Assembly (NCBI RefSeq): GCF_027706725.1
Contig: NZ_JAQFWQ010000014.1
Coordinates: forward strand, 23,000-86,999
DNA from: Nocardiopsis endophytica
GTDB lineage: Bacteria > Actinomycetota > Actinomycetes > Streptosporangiales > Streptosporangiaceae
Direction: 5' to 3'
Length of the DNA: 64,000 bases
The position numbers and the translations under genes were made by a program. Below, in pieces: positions 58,734-64,000 of the stretch (its first letter is position 1; the number at the start of each line of letters is the position of its first letter). A model generated the notes under the pieces. It had not been told where the DNA came from. It did not search any database and worked only from the letters and a program-made list of their open reading frames with translations.

Positions 58734-60305
58734 CTAAAACCGCCGCCCCGACGCCCCGCTCCTCGCCCACTTGATCGCGTCCTCCGCCGCCTGGCGGCCC
58801 GCCTCCCTGTCCTCTGCCACCAGGCCCAGCCTCGTCCGCCGGTCCAGGATGTCCTCCGCTTCCAGCGCCCCCTCCGCCTTCACCGCGAAGCGCATCTCCG
58901 CCCCGGTCACCCCCGCCGCCACCGGGCGCAGGAGCTCCGGATCGCCCTCCGCCATGGCCATCACCTCCGGGGCCTCCGTGCCGTACCTGGCGATCAGCCT
59001 CCTCGGCGCCTCCACCGCGTCCAGCTCCTCCCACGGCGCCGCGCCGACCACCGGCAGCGCGCGCGTCCTGCACGCCCCCGCCCGCAGCCCTACCGACTCC
59101 ACCGCGGCGTCCACGGCCTCCTCGGCCATCCTCCGGTAGGTCGTCAGCTTCCCCCCGACCACCGTCAGCACGCCCTCCCCCGACCGCAGCACGGCGTGCC
59201 GCCGGGACAGGTCGGCGCTCGGGCCGCCGCGGCCCCCGCCGTCCTCCAGCAGCGGGCGCAGGCCCGCGTACGCGCCCGCCACGTCCGACCGCTCCAGCGC
59301 CGTCCCCAGCGCCCGGTTCAGCACCTCCAGCAGGAACGCGACGTCCTCCTCCGGCGCCTCCGGGACCTCCGGCAGCGGGCCGTCCACGGGCTCGTCGGTC
59401 AGGCCGGCGAACACCCTCCCGTCCACCTGCGGCAGCGCGAACACGAACCGGTTGGCGGTCCCCGGCACCGGCACCATCAGCGCCGCCTTCGGCCGCCCAA
59501 GCGCCTCCGCCCTCAGGACGATGTGCGTGCCCCTGCTGGGCCGCAGCCGCACGTCCGGGACCAGTTCCCCCGCATAGACGCCCGCCGCGTTGACGACCGC
59601 GCGCGCCCGGACCTCGATCCTCCGCCCCGACCGCAGGTCCCGCAGCACCGCGCCGTCGCCGCCCAGGCGCTCGGCGGCGCACCGCGTGACGACCCGCGCC
59701 CCGAACCCGGCGGCGGTGCGCGCCAGCGCGACGACGAGGCGCGCGTCATCGGTCAGCTGCCCGTCGAAGGAGAGCACTCCCCCGCGCAGCCCCTCGGCGC
59801 GCACCCCCGGCAGCAGCCGCACCGTCTGCTCCGCCGTGAGCCTGCGCGACCGCGGCAGCGCCCGGCGTCCCGTCCCCGCCGCGACGCGCAGCACGTCTCC
59901 CACGGCCATCCCCGCGCGCGCCGCGACGGCGTTCGCGGCGCCCACGGCCTCGTGCAGCGGCAGCACCATGGGCAGCGTCCGCACCAGGTGCGGCGCGGTG
60001 GTCTCCAGCAGGATGCCGCGCTCGCGCGCGCTCTCCATGGCCACGCCGACCTGCCCCTTCGCGAGGTAGCGCAGTCCGCCGTGGACGAGCTTGGAGCTCC
60101 ACCGGCTGGTGCCGTGCGCCAGGTCCCCGCGCTCAACGAGGGCGACCTTCAGACCGCGCGACGCCGCGTCGAGCGCGACCCCCGCGCCCGTGACCCCGGC
60201 GCCGACCACGAGCACGTCCACCGCGCCCCCGGCGGCCCCATCGCCCCCGTCGGCCAGGGCGTCGATGTCGGCCTCACGGCGCGCCGCGTCCAGGACCGTG
60301 CTCAT
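58734..60305 (-). CDS. glpD: Aerobic glycerol-3-phosphate dehydrogenase
   Basis: FAD enzyme oxidising sn-glycerol-3-phosphate to dihydroxyacetone phosphate. The 523-residue protein has the FAD-binding GAGVTGAG at 35-42, SRGLKVALVERGDLAHGTS, SKLVHGGLRYL, and TVVGGKLTTYRRMAEEAVD in the C-terminal half. ATG at 60305 overlaps the tetR stop as ATGA, so the pair is translationally coupled. Confidence 0.95.
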   Translation of the reverse strand: MSTVLDAARREADIDALADGGDGAAGGAVDVLVVGAGVTGAGVALDAASRGLKVALVERGDLAHGTSRWSSKLVHGGLRYLAKGQVGVAMESARERGILLETTAPHLVRTLPMVLPLHEAVGAANAVAARAGMAVGDVLRVAAGTGRRALPRSRRLTAEQTVRLLPGVRAEGLRGGVLSFDGQLTDDARLVVALARTAAGFGARVVTRCAAERLGGDGAVLRDLRSGRRIEVRARAVVNAAGVYAGELVPDVRLRPSRGTHIVLRAEALGRPKAALMVPVPGTANRFVFALPQVDGRVFAGLTDEPVDGPLPEVPEAPEEDVAFLLEVLNRALGTALERSDVAGAYAGLRPLLEDGGGRGGPSADLSRRHAVLRSGEGVLTVVGGKLTTYRRMAEEAVDAAVESVGLRAGACRTRALPVVGAAPWEELDAVEAPRRLIARYGTEAPEVMAMAEGDPELLRPVAAGVTGAEMRFAVKAEGALEAEDILDRRTRLGLVAEDREAGRQAAEDAIKWARSGASGRRF

Positions 60306-60922
60306 CGCCCGCCCTCCGGCGCCAGATAGCCGTCGAGGACCCTGCGCGCCTCGGCGACGAGCGCGTCCTCGTCGAGCACGTCCTCGGTGAGGCGCCGGGA
60401 GGTCATCAGCGACTGCACGGACAGCAGCACGATGCGCGCCATCCCTTCGGCGTCGCCGTCCCTGATGGACCCGTCGACCTGCCCGTCCTCGATGCCGGAG
60501 CGGAGCAGGTCCAGCGCGGCGAACTGGCTGGTGCCCAGGCGCTGGAAGGCGTAGACGGCCATGGTCTCGGGCTCGTGGTCGATGATCCGGGTGAGCAGGG
60601 GGTGGTGCAGTGCCTCCCGCATCAGCCCTTCGGCCTGGGCGGTCAGCCGCCCCCGGGCGGTGCGCGCGCCCTCCGCGCCGCCGTCGCCGTCGCCGCCATC
60701 GCCGCCGGTGTCGTCGGCCCGGTCGAGCAGCGCCAGCAGCTCCCGGGTGAGCAGGTCGGCGACGAGGGCGGTGGCGTCCGGCCAGCGGCGGTAGACGGTC
60801 GGACGGCTCACCCCCGCCCTGCGGGCCACGTCGGTCAGGGTGGTGCGGCGGATACCGAAGGCCTCGACGCAGGCGCGGGCGGCGTCCAGGACCGCGTCCT
60901 CAACGTTACGTCTTGACGTCAT
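60302..60922 (-). CDS. TetR-family regulator
   Basis: The 206-residue repressor-type protein has an N-terminal helix-turn-helix (TLTDVARRAGVSRPTVYRRW) and a helical ligand domain with a Gly/Asp-rich loop (about 75-90). ATG at 60922 lies next to an overlapping divergent promoter. It is expected to control its own operon with glpD and the divergent flavoenzyme, perhaps in response to a glycerol- or lipid-derived ligand. Confidence 0.9.
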   Translation of the reverse strand: MTSRRNVEDAVLDAARACVEAFGIRRTTLTDVARRAGVSRPTVYRRWPDATALVADLLTRELLALLDRADDTGGDGGDGDGGAEGARTARGRLTAQAEGLMREALHHPLLTRIIDHEPETMAVYAFQRLGTSQFAALDLLRSGIEDGQVDGSIRDGDAEGMARIVLLSVQSLMTSRRLTEDVLDEDALVAEARRVLDGYLAPEGGR

Positions 60923-60936
60923 GTGTAAAACTGTAC
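60908..60936. promoter_or_regulatory. Overlapping divergent promoters with TetR operator candidate
   Basis: Only 17 bp separate the two start codons. ACGTC-TT-GACGT (60908-60919) is a perfect inverted repeat, overlapped by the palindrome TGACGTCA. TAAAAC (60926-60931) and, on the other strand, TACAGT (60936-60931) are placed as -10 boxes 6-9 nt from each start, so both mRNAs are probably leaderless and one bound regulator would block both. Confidence 0.5.
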
Positions 60937-60939
60937 GCC

Positions 60940-62571
60940 ATGAGCATGCAGCAGCGCCCCGCCGCCCGCACCGGCGCGATGTCCTGGTACGCCTGGGGCG
61001 ACCCGGACCGCGCCGCGCCCCTCGACCCGAACGTGCGCGCCCTGATCGCCCAGACCCTCGGCGCGGAGCTGCGCGACCTGCCTCCCGTGCCCGAGGACGC
61101 CGTGCGCCTGCCCGACCCTGCGCTGCCCGCGGCCGCCCGCGCCGACCTGGTGGACGCCGTCGGCGGCGACTCCGGCCGGGTGCGCGACGACCGCGCCGCG
61201 CGGCTGCGGCACGGCGCCGGGAAGTCCACCCCCGACCTGCTGCGCATGCGCGCCGGGCGGGACGTGCGGGCCCCCGACGCCGTCGTGCTGCCCGCCGCGC
61301 ACGAGGAGGTGGAGGCGGTGCTCGCCGCCTGCTCCCGGCACCGGGTCGCGGTGGTGCCGTTCGGCGGCGGCACCAGCGTCGTCGGCGGGGTCGACCCGCT
61401 GCGCGGGCCGTTCGCCGCCGTCGTCGCGCTGGACCTGCGCGAGATGGACCGGCTGGTGCGCCTGGACGCCGAGTCGGGCACCGCCGTTCTGCAGGCCGGG
61501 CTGCGCACCCCCGAGGCCGAGGAGCTGCTGGCCGCGCACGGGTACACGCTCGGCCACCTGCCGCAGAGCTACGAGTACGCCACCATCGGCGGCTACGCGG
61601 CGACCCGTTCCAGCGGCCAGGCCTCATCGGGCTACGGCCGCTTCGACTCCATGGTGCTCGCGCTCAAGGCCGCCACCCCGCGCGGCACCCTGGAGGCGGG
61701 GCGCGCCCCCGCCTCCGCCGCCGGGCCGGACCTGCGCCAGCTCCTCCTCGGCTCGGAGGGCGTCTTCGGAGTGATCACCGAGGTGACGGTGCGCGTGCGG
61801 CCGCTCCCCTCGGCCCACCGGGACGAGGCGTGGGCGTTCCCCTCCTTCACCGAGGGCGCCGCCGCGCTGCGCGCCCTGGCGCGGTCGCCGCTGCGCCCGA
61901 CCACGGCCCGGCTCTCCGACGAGACCGAGACCTTCGTCAACGCCGCACTGTCCGGCAAGGAGGCCGCCCCCGGCTGCCTCGCGGTGGTGGGCTTCGACGG
62001 AGAGGAGGACGACGTGGAGGCCCGGCGGGCGGCGTGCGCGCGCGTGCTGTCCGGGGCGGGCGGCACGCCGCTGGGGTCGGAGCCGGTCGCCGACTGGCGC
62101 GGCTCCCGGTTCCACGCCCCCTACCTGCGGGACACCCTGCTGTCGGCGGGAGTGCTCGCCGAGACCCTGGAGACCGCCGCCACGTGGGCGGACCTGCTGC
62201 CGCTCTACCGGGCGGTCTCGGGCGCGGTCTCCCAGGCCCTCAAGGGGCCGGAGGGCGACGCCGTGGTGCTGTGCCACATCTCGCACACCTACCCCGAGGG
62301 CGCCTCCCTGTACTTCACCGTGGTCACCGCGGCTGGGGAGGACCCGTCGGCGCGGTGGGAGCGCGCCAAGCGCGCGGCGGGGAACGCGATCGCGGAGGGC
62401 GGGGGCACCATCAGCCACCACCACGCCGTGGGCACCGACCACCTGCCGTGGATGGAGGCGGAGATCGGCCCTCTGGGCGCCGAGGTCCTGCGCGCCGTCA
62501 AGGAGCGCCTGGACCCCGAGGGCGTGCTGAATCCCGGGAAGCTCATCCCTCCGCCCCCGCAGCGCGCGTAG
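60940..62571 (+). CDS. FAD-linked oxidase, alkyl-dihydroxyacetonephosphate-synthase-like
   Basis: The 543-residue PCMH/VAO-fold flavoprotein has the FAD motif VVPFGGGTSVVGG, LPQSYEYATIGGYAATRSSGQ, GSEGVFGVITEVTVRVRP and GTISHHHAVGTDHLPW (the His triplet typical of AGPS). AGPS exchanges the acyl group of acyl-DHAP for a fatty alcohol to make ether lipids; bacterial relatives may instead be oxidases. Its shared promoter with glpD, whose product is DHAP, makes a DHAP-linked role plausible. The ATG at 60940 is used. Confidence 0.87.
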   Translation: MSMQQRPAARTGAMSWYAWGDPDRAAPLDPNVRALIAQTLGAELRDLPPVPEDAVRLPDPALPAAARADLVDAVGGDSGRVRDDRAARLRHGAGKSTPDLLRMRAGRDVRAPDAVVLPAAHEEVEAVLAACSRHRVAVVPFGGGTSVVGGVDPLRGPFAAVVALDLREMDRLVRLDAESGTAVLQAGLRTPEAEELLAAHGYTLGHLPQSYEYATIGGYAATRSSGQASSGYGRFDSMVLALKAATPRGTLEAGRAPASAAGPDLRQLLLGSEGVFGVITEVTVRVRPLPSAHRDEAWAFPSFTEGAAALRALARSPLRPTTARLSDETETFVNAALSGKEAAPGCLAVVGFDGEEDDVEARRAACARVLSGAGGTPLGSEPVADWRGSRFHAPYLRDTLLSAGVLAETLETAATWADLLPLYRAVSGAVSQALKGPEGDAVVLCHISHTYPEGASLYFTVVTAAGEDPSARWERAKRAAGNAIAEGGGTISHHHAVGTDHLPWMEAEIGPLGAEVLRAVKERLDPEGVLNPGKLIPPPPQRA

Positions 62572-62580
62572 GGTTCCGCC

Positions 62581-63396
62581 GTGGACATCGCGTGGGCGTC
62601 GCGTCCGGGGGACGGCGCGTTCAACGAGGACGTGGCCGCCTCCGGCGGCGGCTGGGCCTTCGTGCTGGACGGGGCGACCGCGCCGCCGGGCGCGGAGGAG
62701 GCGTGCCGGCACAGCGTGCGCTGGACGGTGCGGCGCCTGGCGGCCGAGCTGGCGGCGCTCCTGGACGGTGTGGGGGACGAGGGCGCCCCGCGGCTCCCGC
62801 TCGTCTCGGCGCTGGAGGAGGCGACCGTCCGCACGCGCGCCGCGCACGGCCCCGGCTGCGACCCCGACCACCCCGACGCCCCGGCGACGACGGTCGCGGC
62901 GGTGCGCGCGGTCCCCGACGGCCTGGAGTACCTGGTGCTGGCCGACTCGGCGGTGCTGCTCCCGGTGCCCGGCGGCCCGCCGGAGGTGCTCACCGACGAC
63001 CGGCTCGACCACCTGCCCGGCGGGCGCCCCTACAGCCCGGCGCTGGTGCGGGCGATGCGCAACGCGCCGGGCGGGTTCTGGGTGGCCGGGTCCCGGCCGG
63101 AGGCCGCGCGCGAGGCGCTGACCGGGGTGCGCCCGTTCCCGGCGGCGCCGGACGGCACCCCGGACCGGCGGTTCGCCCTGCTCACCGACGGCTGCACACG
63201 GCTGGCCGAGCGGTTCGGCCACGGCTGGGACCGGGTCTGGAAGTGCCTGGAGGACGAGGGGCCCAGGGCGCTGATCTCCTGGGTGCGGAGCGAGGAGATA
63301 CGGAGCGAGGAGGCCCACACCGCGCCGCGGGGCAAGCGCCACGACGACGCGACGGCCCTCCTCGGCCGCCTGCCGGACCAGCACTTGCCGCGTTGA
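62581..63396 (+). CDS. PP2C-like protein phosphatase
   Basis: The 271-residue protein has the PP2C pattern GDGAFNEDVA, FVLDGAT, ALLTDGCTRL and HDDATALLG, so metal-binding Asp residues are present. No membrane segment or regulatory domain is seen. The GTG start is 9 bp after the FAD oxidase stop, which suggests co-transcription. It may dephosphorylate Ser/Thr proteins. Confidence 0.85.
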   Translation: MDIAWASRPGDGAFNEDVAASGGGWAFVLDGATAPPGAEEACRHSVRWTVRRLAAELAALLDGVGDEGAPRLPLVSALEEATVRTRAAHGPGCDPDHPDAPATTVAAVRAVPDGLEYLVLADSAVLLPVPGGPPEVLTDDRLDHLPGGRPYSPALVRAMRNAPGGFWVAGSRPEAAREALTGVRPFPAAPDGTPDRRFALLTDGCTRLAERFGHGWDRVWKCLEDEGPRALISWVRSEEIRSEEAHTAPRGKRHDDATALLGRLPDQHLPR

Positions 63397-64000
63397 CGCT
63401 TCTCGGGGGGGATGGACCCTACGGCCGCGGCTCAGGTCTCAGGTTCTCGCGGTCGGGGTGGGCGGCTGGGCCGGTACCCCGCTCCAGGCCTCGGCCGGGC
63501 GGCGGGTCGGCGAAGCGCCAGGCAGGGCAGCGACGAGGAAAGGTCGGTGGCCCACGCCGCAGCGCCGTCGGCCGCCGGGCGTGTGCGTGGTCACTGTGAA
63601 TGGCAGCGACGGCGAGAGCGGGGCGGTTCCCGGGCCCTACCTGCCGTCCGTCCGGCTATTGGTGGTCTGGGAGGTCGGGCGGCTGAGCTGGTACCCCACT
63701 CCAGGCCCCGGCCGGGCGGCGGGTCGGCGAAGCGCCAGGTAGGGGCAGCAACGAGGAAAGGCCGGCGGCCCGCACTGAAGCGCTGTCGGCCGTCGGGCGT
63801 GCGGATGGTCACCGTGAATGGCAGCGACGGCGAGAGCGGGGCGGTTCCCGGGCCCTGCCTGCCGTCCGGCGGGCCCCTCGCGGTCCGGGCAGTGGCGCGA
63901 CCGGGTGGGCGAATGGCCAAGCGCGCTCGTGGCGCCCGCACCCCCGGTGCCGCTCCTCGTTGATCTCGGGGAAAACGCCCCTACCGGGCCGGTTTTAGCG
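63397..64000. other. 604-bp right-end region without supported gene
   Basis: Apart from the tandem repeat listed separately, I see no gene. Open frames here (e.g. 63412-63963) are Arg/Gly-rich and lack recognisable domains or a ribosome-binding site. A gene may begin beyond the window edge. Confidence 0.6.
63460..63870. repeat. Tandem direct repeat, ~217-bp period, two copies
   Basis: Copy 1 (about 63460-63653) and copy 2 (about 63677-63870) share GGTACCCC (63473 and 63690), GGCGGGTCGGCGAAGCGCCA, GACGAGGAAAGG / AACGAGGAAAGG and an identical stretch of about 40 bp (GAATGGCAGCGACGGCGAGA onward, through GCGGTTCCCGGGCCCT). The spacing is 217-218 bp with substitutions and small indels, so I judge the copies roughly nine-tenths identical by eye. 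It is non-coding as far as I can tell. It could be an intergenic repeat family or an integration scar. Confidence 0.8.

Noticed and set aside
58311-58774. Small open frames reading through the CRISPR repeats
   Set aside because: The translations contain the periodic PSPHMRG/SIPARAGS patterns produced by translated CRISPR repeats, and no ribosome-binding site is seen.
63412-63963. 183-codon open frame at the right end
   Set aside because: It crosses both tandem repeat copies in different frames, is Arg/Gly-rich and shows no domain.

Overview
This window is a high-GC (visibly above 70%) chromosomal segment of an actinomycete. GTG starts are frequent, many transcripts look leaderless (a TANNNT -10 box 6-8 nt before the start codon), genes overlap by ATGA/GTGA, and the actinobacterial hallmarks NucS, a Rho with a long disordered insertion, a Scy/FilP-like coiled-coil protein and a DUF2550 gene after atpC are present. 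Gene order and content fit a Nocardiopsis-like member of Nocardiopsaceae; the genus is an inference. No classical biosynthetic gene cluster or prophage is visible.

Layout. 1-3300: two tandem secreted GH18 chitinases with different accessory modules, the first cut by the window edge. 3300-7000: ElaA-type acetyltransferase, then meaB, a DinB-like protein and an acetyl-CoA acetyltransferase, with divergent methylmalonyl-CoA epimerase; this is a propionate/methylmalonyl-CoA group, served by the PduO-type cobalamin adenosyltransferase at 21.4 kb. 7000-9720: a hendecad coiled-coil cytoskeletal protein, an alpha/beta hydrolase and a small zinc protein. 9770-15600: 3-hydroxyacyl-CoA dehydrogenase, an LLM flavin oxidoreductase with an abnormally long 3' reading frame, a conserved hypothetical, nucS, a one-domain voltage-gated channel and glutamate dehydrogenase. 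15750-19280: an ABC exporter plus two-component system operon with 4-bp overlaps. 19.5-22.3 kb: secreted M28 peptidase, cobalamin adenosyltransferase, thiamine-binding protein.

22.3-47.6 kb is a long, conserved minus-strand core block: DUF2550-atpCDGAHFEB-atpZ-atpI, a WecA-like transferase, tsaC/sua5, prmC, prfA, rpmE, (serine hydrolase, and a lactate permease broken by a TnpB element), rho, thrB, thrC, hom, lysA, an ArgRS-anticodon-domain protein and a stand-alone receiver. A tRNA-Arg(CCG) with its own terminator closes it at 47.7 kb.

47.9-64 kb is more accessory: small zinc-ribbon and membrane proteins, a PQQ-propeller-like pair that looks frameshifted, a gamma-glutamyltransferase-like enzyme, PoxB-type pyruvate oxidase convergent with a Na+/solute symporter and its small partner, inorganic pyrophosphatase, a carboxylesterase, a structured non-coding stretch ending in a three-repeat type I-E-like CRISPR array without cas genes, and a TetR-GlpD operon divergent from an alkyl-DHAP-synthase-like flavoenzyme and a PP2C-like phosphatase. 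The last 600 bp hold a tandem ~217-bp non-coding repeat.

Most genes belong to familiar families. The items most worth a second look are the TnpB element inside a deleted lactate permease, the orphan CRISPR with adjacent hairpins, the tandem repeat at the right end, a Zur-like box, an unusual channel selectivity filter and two reading-frame anomalies. I did not find a clearly new multi-gene system.
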